Of a stretch of 64,000 bases of DNA, positions 23,736 to 34,523 are shown one piece after another. Each line of letters starts with the position of its first letter. Positions within the stretch are counted from its first letter, which is position 1. The DNA lies in NCBI GenBank assembly GCA_920105625.2, contig OV050033.1, positions 52,968,780 to 53,032,779 on the forward strand, given 5' to 3'. This stretch comes from Clusia tigrina (Eukaryota; Arthropoda; Insecta; Diptera; Clusiidae). The position numbers and the translations under genes were made by a program. The notes under the pieces are model-generated. The model was not told the DNA's origin and searched no databases. It saw only the letters and a list, made by a program, of their open reading frames with translations.

Positions 23736-24235
23736 TCTCTCACTCTCCCCGTCGCTCTTTTTCTCTCTCCCTCCCTCTCTATCTCTCTCTATCGCTCTCT
23801 ATCTCTCGACCCTTAACTCTCTCTATCTCTCTTTATCTCTCTCTATCTCTCTTTATCTCTCTCTATCTCTCTTTATCTCTCTCTATCTCTCTTTATCTCT
23901 CTCTATCTCTCTGAATCTCTCTCTATATCTCTCTATCGCCCTCTATCTCTCTCTATCTCTCTCAATCTCCCTCAATCTCCCTCAATCTCCCTCAATCTCC
24001 CTCAATCTCTCTATCTCTCTCCATCTCTCACTATTAATATCTCTCTTAATCTCTCTCTCTTAATAACTTTCTCTTAATCTCTCTCTTAATCTCTCTCTTA
24101 ATCTCTCTCATAATATCTCTCTCTTAAAATCTCTCTCTTAATCTCTCTCCCTCTCTCTCCCTCTCTCTCCCTCTCTCTCCCTCTCTCTCTCTCCCTCTAT
24201 CTCTCCCTTCCACTCTCTCTCCCTCCCTCTTCATT
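23736..24235. repeat. (TCTC/TATCTC)n microsatellite
   Basis: About 500 bp of pyrimidine-rich CTCTCTATCTCT, CTCAATCTCC and CTCTCTTAAT units. The Ser/Leu-rich frame 23573-23914 and the Arg/Glu-rich minus frame 24124-24348 are artefacts of it. Confidence 0.9.
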
Positions 24236-25954
24236 ATCAATTTTTTCATTTCCATGCTAAATAAAACTGCTTGTTTATCAGGTTCAATTACGGATGAAAA
24301 TTCTCTGATAATATTTTTGCTTATTATTCTAAAGTTTTTATTCCACATTCAAAAATACATGTAGCGATTTTCTCCGAGGCAAATACTCGACCACGAATTA
24401 GATCCTTTTTTATCCTCTACACTTCAACATTAGGCCATTTTCTAGATTGACTTATTTCCAGAAATTTTGCTCCCGCCTTCTGTTATTTTAATACTTTTAT
24501 GAAAGTAGATTTTTGTATGCTCCTTCAGTAATTCCGATTTATAATTTAGAATCTCTTCGCTCTCAATAACGCTCTATTTATGCTCACATTTTCTTTATCT
24601 TCTTCTCTTTTTAGTTGAGATATTTATAAATCGAAAGTTTAAACTAATAAAGACGGGCTCTCAACTCAGACATGATCCCAAAAACACTTCATAACTGCCT
24701 GAAAATTAATTTATGCAGATTGCTCCAAACCAAACCCCTTCAAAACCGAAACTAACTCGTATAAAAATGAACGCCAATTTTAATGAAAACGCTTCTAAAG
24801 AATCTGTGAAAAAGAAAGAAATGTGCAAACGATTTTATTTTAATTTCATTTTTTGTTCTATTTAGTTATGAACCTAAAAACTAGCACCACTTTAAAGAGA
24901 AATACAGAGTAAAGTGACCAACGGAATGCATATGATTTGTTATATAAGCGTTATGTACTGCAACTGCCATACACATACAGGCACGCACATAAATACGCAT
25001 GTATGTGTATGTTGATGTATTGAATGTTGAATGCCTCCCACACCCCGTTCGTTCCGTGTGTTTATGGAGTAAACTAAAAGTACATTGAACGTTAACAGTA
25101 AAGTAAAGAGTAAACCTTGAAACATGAACATGAACATAAACATAAACATAAACATAAATATAAACTTGGATGTGCCTCTTCTAAAGACTGTATTGGTAAA
25201 TGTACTCCAGTTTAATTTTTCTCTCATTTCTTTCTCTCACACATACAAATTTTTTTTATATTTATTATAAATATATTATTTACCTTTCCATACATATTTT
25301 TTTATATATTTATAAATACATTATTTACCTTTACATACATATTTTTTTATATATTTATAAATACATTATTTACCTTTTTTATTTAAACACAAATATTTTT
25401 CTCACTCTACTCTTTTTACTTTATATTTTTTTCATTTTTTCTTCACTTAATTTAATAAATAATAATTTTTATAATAAATAAATAAATATTCACAGTTTTT
25501 TTCAAACTTTTATATAAATTATCCAGTACATAAATTCAATTTTTCACATAATGTGTATTCATAAATTTCAATGATTCCAAAGAGTTCATGTTACCACAAA
25601 TTATTGCCTGTAATTGCGTGATTCGTTTTTAGAAGAACCAAACTCACTGCAAGGCCAGCAAATTTTTATATAATTTTCCATTTTCACAGCCAAGGAACAA
25701 TGGTTCAGGAAGTAGTTTATTTCTAGAAACAGTTGAGTGGTTCATAAACTAAATGTGTGACTGGTTCTTTCTCATCGACAACTCCATTATATCTGCCTCT
25801 GTTGATAATTCCGTTAGTTAGTATGAAATACTCCAACGTCATGAGGCATTCCCATACAAAATGTCTGGAATTCACCGAAATTGGCAGATACCTCATTGTC
25901 CCATTCTTCATTCATTCATGGCCCCTATTCTTCAAAATGAATTTGTTTCTCCCG
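24236..25954. other. Intron with two small simple repeats
   Basis: Contains an (ACATGA/ACATAA)n tract at 25122-25165 and, at 25245-25400, three copies of a roughly 53-bp A+T unit built on TACATACATATTTTTTTATA and AATACATTATTTACC. No gene was recognised. Confidence 0.6.
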
Positions 25955-27590
25955 AACTATCTCTTGAAGTTCTGTCAGTTTCATTATTATAGATCCTAAT
26001 TTCTTGTAGCAAAATTATCTGTCATTTAACATATTATACCTCCCAATAATAATAACATTTTTCCACCCTTTCAAAATATTTTTCATCCCGTTTCCTCTTC
26101 AAATTCGGCCCGTTTCTTTATAATAATTGACAGTGTCATCGATTATCTGTTCTTTCACTCAATTATTCCAGCTATGATATCATTTTTCAATGAGAATTTT
26201 TCTCCTGAGCTTCCTCTTCAATATCGGCCAGTTTCTTAATCCTCTATTCTATCAATTATATTTGATTTTATTTGATAGAAACTGTGATCTCAATCTGCAA
26301 TGAGTATCTCTTTCTCCCGAGCTATATCTTCTATTCCCGTATATTCATGTCCATAAACTGCTGTTCTTTCACTTTGTTCCATGAGACTTTTATTCTCCCC
26401 AGTTTCCTTTTCAAGTTCAATCAATTTCTTTATAATAATTCACAGTTTCCTCAATTATCTGTTCTTTCACTCAATTGTTCCCATTCCCTTGGCTTTGTTT
26501 TTCGATGAGAATATTTAGTCCTGAGCTTCACCTTCAAGTTCGGTCAGTGTCTTTATACTCAGCTCATCAATTATCTATTACTTCACACATTTGCTTTAGC
26601 TGTCGCCTCAATTTTCAATAAAAATCTCTTCCTCCCGTACTGAATCTTCAGTCAGTCTATTACATTATATTCATGTTCCTAAACTGATGTTCTTTCGCTT
26701 ATTTGTTTAAATTATAGCATCATTGTATCATGAGTGTTTTGTTCTCCCGAGTTTCCTCATCAAGTTCGATCAGTTTCTTTATAATGATCCAAAGTTATCT
26801 ATTCTTTCACTTCATTGTCCTCTGTTCTTCAACTCATTTCTTTCAACTAAGGCCTCATTGTTAGATGAAAATTTTATACTCCCGAGCTTCCTCTTCAAGT
26901 CCGATCAGTTTCTTTATAATGATCTACGGTTCAATAACTATATGTTGCTTCACTCATTAATCCCATTCTCTTAGCCTCATTTATCAAATATAATATTTTT
27001 CCTCGCAAGTTTCCTCTAGGAAGTTTCAATAATCCCCAGTTTCGCGTCCTAAAATGATGTGTTCTTTCGTAGTTTTATTTTAGCTTTGACCTCATTGTTA
27101 GATAAGAATTTCATCCTCCTCATCTTCCTTTTCAAATTCGGGCAGTTTCTATATATAATGATTCCCAGTTTCAGCAATTATCTATTCTATTCCATTTTTT
27201 CGTCTGGAGCAACATTCAATTTTGGTCAGTTTCTTTATGATGATTCCTCATTGGTCGAATAGAATTTTATCCTCCTCATCTTCCAGTTATTTTATAATGA
27301 TCCCCAGTTACATCACCACTTATTCTTCACTCATTTGTTTCACCTTTGGTCTCATTGATCGATAGTAATTTCATACTCCCATGCTTCTTCTTTAGTCCAA
27401 GCTTTGTGATTTATAATGCTCCCCAGTTTCATCAATTATATATTGTTTCACTCATTTGTTTCAACCATGACTTCATTATTCGATGAGATCCTTTCCGCCT
27501 CGAGCTACATTTTCAACTTCGCTCAATTTTTATGATGATCCCCAGTTTCATATTCCAAGAGGATCTGTGGTTTCATTCTAAATGTCTCCT
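25955..27590. repeat. Degenerate tandem repeat, unit about 130 bp, about twelve copies
   Basis: Recurring blocks in fixed order are CTCCCGAGCTTCCTCTTCAA, TTCGGTCAGTTTCTTTATAA, TGATCCCCAGTTTCATCAAT, TATCTGTTCTTTCACTCATT, and CCTCATTGTTCGATGAGAAT. Copies differ by 15-30 percent and by small deletions. Several frames (26272-27262) reflect the repeated unit and are not genes. Confidence 0.85.
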
Positions 27591-28511
27591 TTGATTTAAG
27601 GCAATTTTGTGTCTCTCAGGATTTTTTTGTTTGAAGCTTGGAGAACCTTTCATATGGAAGTATATGGAAATTATAACAGATTAGCTTTTATAATTCTTTA
27701 CAAACTCAAATAAGTTATTTAAAAGTTCACATCAGTCATGTTCCATAACATTCCACTTAATGAAACAAAACTTTGGTTGCGGTTCGTCACTCAATTCAAG
27801 TGCTTCCTTCATTGATTTTTTATGCTTCCGCTGTTAATGTGTCCTTGGAGTTCTGTTGCTTGATGGATTTTATTTTCCTTCGTTTTATTTTCCTGGCTTT
27901 AAATCACTTTAGGCACTCAACAATTTGTTTACACGCCAAGCAATCAGTCGCTGTAATCTGCCATAGACCGTTGTAAAACAACCCCGTCAACGTGCCCAGG
28001 GCGATGTGCTCAACTTCTCTTCACGCCCTTCCTGAGCCGTGAATCAACAGACTTGTCATTTTTCCACCATAATTAATGACAAGCGCGTTCGATGCCTCCA
28101 AAAATTTGACAGCAAATAAATGATGTCTATAACGCAACAAAGGGAATCAGTCAAGTCGCACACATTCTCCCAGGCGCACCTCCGGTATGTGGATGAGATT
28201 TTTCGACTATGTAATATAACCGAAAATTTAAAGTGATGATTATGAACAACACACTCCAACACGAGGAAATTTCCAGTTCATATTTTAAAAGGCAATGATT
28301 CACTCGTAGGTGATTGAAGTTAATTTTGCAATAAGGGAAAGCAGAGGTAAAACATTGCCGGAACGAGTTATGTGTACTTTTACGGTCTCTAGCTGCTTCA
28401 TTATATTGTTTCTGTGCAATATTTTTCAAAATCAACCAAAAGGGATTTGAATTATATACTTTGATTATGTCACTTCGTTCGTTTTCTTCATTTAACCAGA
28501 AAAATCTTTAC

Positions 28512-28735
28512 AGTAGTTGTATAGGGAACATTACTATTCGAGATGCCTAATGATGTTTGCTTCTTTTGAATCAACCGTCTCGTCATAATTATAGTCGTAT
28601 GCAACACTTCCTAATATCATTGAACTATTAAATCTTTCGTGTACTCGTATAAGAACAATACTATTCGAGATACTTAACGATGTTTGTCTCTTCTAACTCA
28701 ACCCTCTCGTGATAATTCGAGTTGTATGCAATCGA
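28512..28735. repeat. Direct repeat, two units of about 115-120 bp
   Basis: TACTATTCGAGATGCCTAAT, GATGTTTGCTTCTT, CAACCGTCTCGT and GTCGTATGCAA in the first unit recur in the second with few changes (starting near 28648). The region 27591-28511 before it holds no recognised feature. Confidence 0.75.
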
Positions 28736-29011
28736 ACTTTGTGGACTTGGCTGTAACGTCTTAGGAATAACCTTCCCTTACTGAATGAGTTTTTTTCCAT
28801 AATGTCTTCAAAGGAATTCCAGTCAACTCCCCGATTTTTGCGTGTATATTAATTGAGTACTCCTTTACTTATAATCATTTTTTCTCCACATCTTGAAAAC
28901 ATGTTCTAGAATTGTTCCTTTTCTTTTGTTCGTTGCTATAACTTCAAATTACATGGAACAATCAAATCACTGTTTCAATCTGTCTCCACACCTTGGTGAA
29001 TACCAGAGTTC

Positions 29012-29145
29012 TCTGGTGAATACACTGCCTTTTAGCTGAGTAAGCTCCCTTTTAGGTGAGTACACTCCCTTTTAGGTGAGTACACTCCCTTTTAGGTGAG
29101 TAATCTCTCTTTTAAGTGAGTAAACTCCCATTTAGGTGAGTACAT
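29012..29145 (+). repeat. 20-bp tandem array made of 5' splice-site-like motifs
   Basis: The 20-bp unit TTTTAGGTGAGTACACTCCC repeats in register. AGGTGAGT is exact at 29054, 29074, 29094 and 29134, with AAGTGAGT at 29114 and weaker forms (GCTGAGT, GGTGAAT) upstream. AG-GTGAGT is the metazoan 5' splice-site consensus, on the sense strand of the nAChR transcript, inside the intron before the TM3 exon. No associated exon is evident. Confidence 0.9.
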
Positions 29146-29734
29146 GCCTCATCACTGTTCATTTCGTTTCAATTTCACCACAGTGGCCATTACTGGCAAT
29201 AATTTGATCGCCATTAGGTGTGTTCGCAATGTGGTGTAATTGATTTTTATTGGGAATTTTTAAGAATATAAAAAGTTTTTTCTTCTAAGTTTTAAAAATA
29301 CTTAAAATTTAAAATAAAATATTACAAATTAACCGTAAAACGTAAAGAGAAGCGAACTCAGAATACGCCACATCGTGAATACAAAGAATTTTAGCATACT
29401 AGATTTCCCCTTGCTAACCCACGAACTAAGGAAGCACACGCATCAAGCCTGATGTATATCATTATACTCTCTTTTTCTCTATAAATTTCAGAAATTTTCG
29501 TGCTTGACATTGTTGAGCAGAATATATCAATATATTCAACAACTAACACAGAATCTGGTGTTCTGTCATTCTTGGTGAATACTGGCAGTATATACAATTC
29601 ATCTTAAAAGACATAACACCAATTCATATATTCGGAATCCTGTTAATAATTTGTCTTCCAGTATAAATTTTCCTTGATCAGAAATCTTGTGGGAAGAAAC
29701 TACTGAGGGATATCTTCTACTGCCATATCATGTG

Positions 29735-30070
29735 CGGTATGGTAAGAAAAATCTGCTCCCTTCCATATATTTATGTTTGATATGGAAAAAGAGTCTGGTC
29801 CTTTCCATACATTCATGTGAGATATGGAAAAAGTCTGATCCTTTCCATATATTCATGTGTTGTATGGAAACTCCACTCCTATCTGGTGCTTTCCATATAT
29901 TCATGTGTGGTATAGAAAAAAAAGTCTGCTGCTTTCTGCTCCTTTCCATATATTCCTGGTGCTGTATGGAAAAAAATCTGCTCCCTGCTGCTCCTTTCCA
30001 TATGGTGTGGTATGGAAAAAATTCTGCTCCTTTCTGCTCGTTTCCATTCATGTGTGGTATAGAAAGAAAA
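29735..30070. repeat. Minisatellite of about 40-45 bp with palindromic TTCCATAT/ATATGGAAA
   Basis: Units carry TCCTTTCCATATATTCATGT, GTGGTATGGAAAAAAGTCTG and CTGCTCC. TTTCCATA and TATGGAAA are reverse complements within every unit, so neighbouring units can pair as hairpins in either strand. Long frames on both strands (29687-30208, 29728-30051) arise from the array. Nothing was recognised in 30071-31004 except A+T-rich intron. Confidence 0.85.
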
Positions 30071-31004
30071 TGTTCCAGAAATTATTCTGCATACCTATTT
30101 CGAAGAAAACTTCTAAAACTAGCAAGGAATCCTTTTATCTCCTTTCCTTATAATACAGAGAAAACTTTCTCAGAAACAATTATTGTACTGACTACAATTT
30201 TTGTGTAAAACTAAAACTTATTTAAATAATAAACTAAACACTTATGAAATCACATTTCTCTCTTAAGCACTTCTACCTCAAATAAAAGTCATCATTTGAA
30301 CAGCATATCAAACAACACGAGTAGCACACACCACCGAGACTGATATAATCTCATCCCAAGCAATTTATTTTAGTTTACTTTCTTCTTTATCCTAACTAAA
30401 TATTTACACAATTATTTAAACTGTGATTATTTAAAATGTAACTATAATTTTCGCCACACACTTTTAAATTGATTAATTTTTGCTTTCCCGTAAATCGCGC
30501 TTTTGCATTTGATTAAATTAAACGCACAAAAAGCTTACAAATAAACGCAAATACCAAATTGCATGACTCGATTATACACAAACGCACGCACACGTACGCT
30601 GAAAATGCAACCCTGCATGCCCGTATTTTGCATGCAACAACAAACAAGGCAGCAACTCGCAACTGGCAACACGCTTTGGCTGTGTAAATTTCGACACTCC
30701 ACTGACACTTGAGCACACTTTGGTGCATGCATGTAGTAGTGCGTAGATTGGCATTGTGTGTTGTTATTCCACCTCACTTAACACTCACAATACTAAACTA
30801 GCTTTTGTATTATATATATTTATATGTATATCTATGTATATTCTCTTTTTAATACATACAGAATATTTTCATAATATATTTTTATATTTTTGTATTTTTT
30901 CGTATATAACCTTCTGCAGTGAAAAGTTGCCAAAATAAATACTAATAAATTATTTTATGTATTTTTTTTTTAATTTAAAATTATAAAACAACGCGCGTTG
31001 CCAG

Positions 31005-31114
31005 GCACCTACTTTAATTGCATCATGTTCATGGTGGCTTCCTCGGTGGTGCTGACAGTGGTCGTACTGAACTATCATCACCGCACGGCGGATATACACG
31101 AAATGCCGCAATGG
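31005..31114 (+). CDS. nAChRalpha6: nAChR alpha6, TM3 exon
   Basis: A 110-bp exon whose first two bases (GC) complete the Gly codon begun by either TM2 exon. It then reads [36 protein letters not shown]. This is the third membrane helix and the start of the cytoplasmic loop of an alpha7-like insect nAChR subunit. It ends on a whole Trp codon before GTAAGA. The acceptor is unusual: the 17 bases before GCCAG (AAAACAACGCGCGTT) have no pyrimidine tract, the nearest T-run being 35-45 bases upstream. The split Gly at the top of TM3 appears to be the residue numbered G275 in spinosyn-resistance work; here it is the wild-type Gly. The sequence matches insect alpha6 very closely; MPQW instead of MPPW is a minor variation. 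Confidence 0.96.
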
Positions 31115-32076
31115 GTAAGAGATCATTTTTCTAAACAACTTGAACGGTTGCGGGGAAAACACTTCTTCAACCAACTTACTAGGAATCAATAAAAAATATA
31201 TAATTATATAAATAATCAATCATCCGGAGGTCGACAACCGACTAAGAATATAATTTAATAATAAATATTGTTATAAATTAATAAATAATTGGCATTAACT
31301 TCCAAGGCTTTTCGATCGAATAAATATATATTCAGAGTATAGGAATACAGTCTCAGTTAAAATACAGTTCAACTTGTGAGATGCTGTACAAAAATATTCA
31401 GAAAATACATGACAGAAGAACAAGTCTAGGGAAGAGCCAAACCTCAGCTTAAGGACGCATCTTCCCAAATGCTCAAAGAACTTTAACCTGAATCCTTTTA
31501 TATCAGAAAATCTTTGTTAAAAGCAACCTCTTCACGTAGCGCAATTGTGCAGGTCTGAAGCTTCCTTTTCTGTTAAGCTGCTTTGTCATTTAAAATTTCA
31601 TCGTTATGATATAACTCACCATCAATGTGTGTTAGATATGAAAAAGATTGGTGGGTTTCCTATGACAGTATTCCGGACATCATTTAAACATTTGGTGTTC
31701 CCTCCATTTCTTAGCGTCTGAGCCTCTGAATGAAATGTCACTGTTTATCATAGTAAATAAAATTAAAGGTGACTCGGTCAGTGTTACTGGAGAAGCTTGG
31801 GAACGATGGTGGGAGTCTAAAGAAGTAAAAATTATGTACTCGTAGATAAAAAAAAGAGTTACAAAGTTTAAAAGAGACAGATCATAAGTGAATATTTTGC
31901 TACATGTTCAGTTTCGTACCAATCCCCATCCTCTTTTCCCAGTAATTCTACAACAACCACCTGAGGTCGACTCATGACACTGGTGAAGAGTTATTCGTAT
32001 TGTCATGAAACAGCCTTTTTTCTATTCTATAATAAATGTTTAAACTATGTTTATATATATTTACCTCTTTTAATAG
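31115..32076. other. Intron between TM3 and loop exons, no other feature
   Basis: A 962-bp A+T-rich intron running from GTAAGA to TTTTAATAG. No nested gene or tandem array was recognised. Confidence 0.7.
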
Positions 32077-32291
32077 ATCAAATCCGTTTTTCTGCAATGG
32101 CTGCCATGGATTTTGCGTATGGGTCGTCCCGGACGTAAAATAACACGAAAAACAATATTATTAAGCAATCGCATGAAGGAATTGGAACTGAAGGAACGTT
32201 CTTCCAAATCACTACTAGCCAATGTACTCGATATAGACGACGATTTTCGGCATACGATTTCGGGGTCACAAACGGCGATCGGTTCATCCGC
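32077..32291 (+). CDS. nAChRalpha6: nAChR alpha6, cytoplasmic loop exon 1
   Basis: A 215-bp exon starting on a whole codon. It begins IKSVFLQWLPWILRMGRPGR and continues through KITRKTILLSNRMKELELKE, RSSKSLLANVLDIDDDFRHT, ISGSQTAIGSS, ending two bases into an Ala codon before GTAAGT, a strong donor. It encodes the MX-helix segment after TM3 and the subunit-specific loop. This loop is what identifies the gene as alpha6 rather than alpha5 or alpha7, by recall of the fly protein. The loop carries several Ser/Thr and basic stretches typical of trafficking and phosphorylation regions. The acceptor is TTTTAATAG. It is separated from the next exon by only 124 bp. Confidence 0.96.
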
Positions 32292-32415
32292 GTAAGTACA
32301 CGTAACTCAACCGCTAGGGGCGTGGTAAACGCAAGTAGCACCTAACCACAGAGTCAGAAATTTCCAATGCAACTTTTTCATGTTGATTGAATATTTATTT
32401 TTGGAAATTTTGCAG

Positions 32416-32589
32416 AAGTTTTGGCCGACCAACGACGGTGGAGGAACATCACACTACAATAGGGTGCAATCACAAAGATTTGCATTTAATTCTGAAAGAA
32501 TTGCAGTTTATAACGGCGAGAATGCGTAAAGCCGACGATGAGGCGGAATTGATAAGCGATTGGAAATTCGCTGCAATGGTTGTGGATAG
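32416..32589 (+). CDS. nAChRalpha6: nAChR alpha6, cytoplasmic loop exon 2 (MA helix)
   Basis: A 174-bp exon after TTTTGCAG, finishing the split Ala codon. It reads [57 protein letters not shown] and ends two bases into an Arg codon before GTGAGT. It covers the end of the cytoplasmic loop and the amphipathic membrane-associated helix that precedes TM4. The motif D(D/E)xxxxxxDWK.AA.VVDR is shared by all nAChR subunits and lines the lateral portals of the channel. The next exon is 7.8 kb downstream, across the transposon-rich intron. Confidence 0.96.
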
Positions 32590-32851
32590 GTGAGTAGTAC
32601 TAACTAATTATGGGGGTCTGATTATTATTCCGCACTTACACAGTAGGAGTGCCACCACATTTGAATCATCATTTAAAAAAGGTGAAGTAAGCAAATAGTT
32701 GTTAGTTTAGTCCCAAAACACTAATTTGGGGTTTATGGTGAGTTTGCACAGTCACCACAAACTCATCATAAACTCACCACTTTACATAAACTCCATTCAC
32801 ACCTCGCTACTCAGTTACTGTAATCCGTAGCATCGTTAAATATGCGCAGTT

Positions 32852-33042
32852 CATGTCCAGAGAATACAGAGAAAATAAACTTAAACGTCAAACGACCAAC
32901 CAGACGGGCGTTGTACATGAATCCACTCAAAATCGTGGTGAATGCACTCAAAATCGTGGTGAATCCACTAAAAATCGTGGTGTGCCCGCTACGGACGCTG
33001 GCAGCGAAAAAGTGTTTCCTTTCTCTGTATTCTCTGGTCATG
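32852..33042. mobile_element. MITE-like palindromic element, copy 1
   Basis: The 18-bp arms CCAGAGAATACAGAGAAA (32857-32874) and its exact complement (33020-33037) bound the element. The match extends outward as CATG(T/A). Inside lie three copies of a 19-bp ACTCAAAATCGTGGTGAAT unit (32926-32982). The arm, with the adjoining ACTTAAACGTCAAA, is also found in the element at 58703-58900, which proves a dispersed family. It has no coding capacity. Flanking target duplications could not be fixed. Confidence 0.7.
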
Positions 33043-33534
33043 CCTGTCATAGGTAGAAGTGGCCTCCCATAGTATGAAAGAAGGAGACAACTTCATTATA
33101 GCTTCACTTATAGCATTAGCGACAACATACTCTGTATAAACTATCAGAAACCATGCTTTGCAAATATTGAAATCATCACAATAACAATAGTTGGAATCAA
33201 ATAAGGATTAGCTCTGTATAACTGCTCATTGCAATTCTAGTGTTGTGACGAAATAGGCTTTTCAACATTCTTGATTAAACATGAATAAATGTTACATGTT
33301 GTAAACCATTTTTCAGAAGTCATATGAAATGTCATTAGTGATAACCCCTCCCCATTGACCTCTTTTCGGAAAGCCTTACAAAAAAATCTGCGGAAAGACC
33401 GTTGGCCACCAAGCCAATTCTCTATCCGATCGAGAGAACATAGTTCTGCAGGTCGCACTCTCCCAATAAACACGGACTTCTATGTGACTTCTCTTCTCAG
33501 TTTTCGAAAAAGGATAAAGGTAACTATCAGCAAG

Positions 33535-34330
33535 GAGCGATGGCCCAGAGGCATGAATGCTTAATGCGCAAACCTGAAACGGTTCACGGACAGCTCCAAA
33601 ATGGTGGATCTTGTTGGAGCGGGAGTATACTGCCCTGCACCTGTGATATCAGACGGCCATTCAGGCTGCGGGTAAAGTTATAACTTTTTGCTGCGTATCA
33701 TCCAGAAATGTTTTTCAATGCAAGGCAGCAATGGATGGGGCCTACCAACCGGAGGCTGGTACCCCCATCCTGGGTGCCAGGGCACAAGAACATGGAAAGA
33801 AACGAGATCGCGGATGCTGTTACTGAAAGCGGTATCCAACTACTGAATAAGCAAGTAACCAATGTACTGATGCCTTTACAAATGATTAATAGCCGTGCTG
33901 AGGATAGAAGAAGCAAGGTGGAGGGAGTATCTCCACATGTAAAATCGCAAGGCAATGTCCCAATCGTACGTTATTCAGCAAACCAGATCTATACTGGCTC
34001 TACCGAAAAAGGATTGCAGAATGATTGTAGGCATACTGACAGGTGACTCTCTAACGACGGTACACTGTAAGAGAATGGGACTTACGAACAACTACGATTG
34101 TAGGAAATATGGGGAACAGAGCACAAGGGAAAATGTGCAGCATATCCTATGCCTATGCCACGCAATCTCAAAAGCGCGCCTGGGACACTTGGGAGCCCCC
34201 TGATTTGTGGAACTGGACAAGGTTTCAGTGGTAGGGCTTTGTTCTTCTTACAACTCTTAAATGGATATCCATCTGGCATCAGAACCTTGTAGGACTATGC
34301 GTGGCCATCACTCCCAATCAGAGTAACCTA
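33535..34330 (+). mobile_element. Non-LTR retrotransposon 3' fragment with RNase H remnant
   Basis: In shifting plus-strand frames one reads RFTDSSKMVDLVGAGVYCPA (RNase H start), then WVPGHKNMERNEIAD (the conserved RNase H motif WVPGHxxxxxNExAD), then a tail with MGLTNNYDCRKYGEQSTREN and VQHILCLCHAISKARLGHLG. The CxxC...H...C knuckle is characteristic of ORF2 ends in I/Jockey-group LINEs. At least two frameshifts and internal stops make it inactive. It ends near TAACCTAACCTAAT at 34325-34336. It is 5' truncated and sense to the nAChR gene. Confidence 0.8.
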
Positions 34331-34523
34331 ACCTAATCTCCCGATGCACTATTCATGACTAAACATGCATAAATGGTGAATGCTTTAGTGAAAGGTTATC
34401 ATTGATTAGGAGTTCATTAAATCAGTCGCCAGCTTTTACCTATTAGTGAAAAGTCTTGATTCGCTGCTGAATCTTCTCTTGGTTAAAGCATAATGGAATC
34501 TTTAATATATTATTGGCACTGAC

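Noticed and set aside
26272..27262. Several 67-83 codon frames with FILPSFLFK-like repeats
   Set aside because: They are produced by the 130-bp tandem array and are interrupted at every unit.
29687..30208. 173-codon frame rich in SFPYMCGIEKK-type repeats
   Set aside because: It is generated by the 40-bp array; overlapping frames on both strands are equally open.
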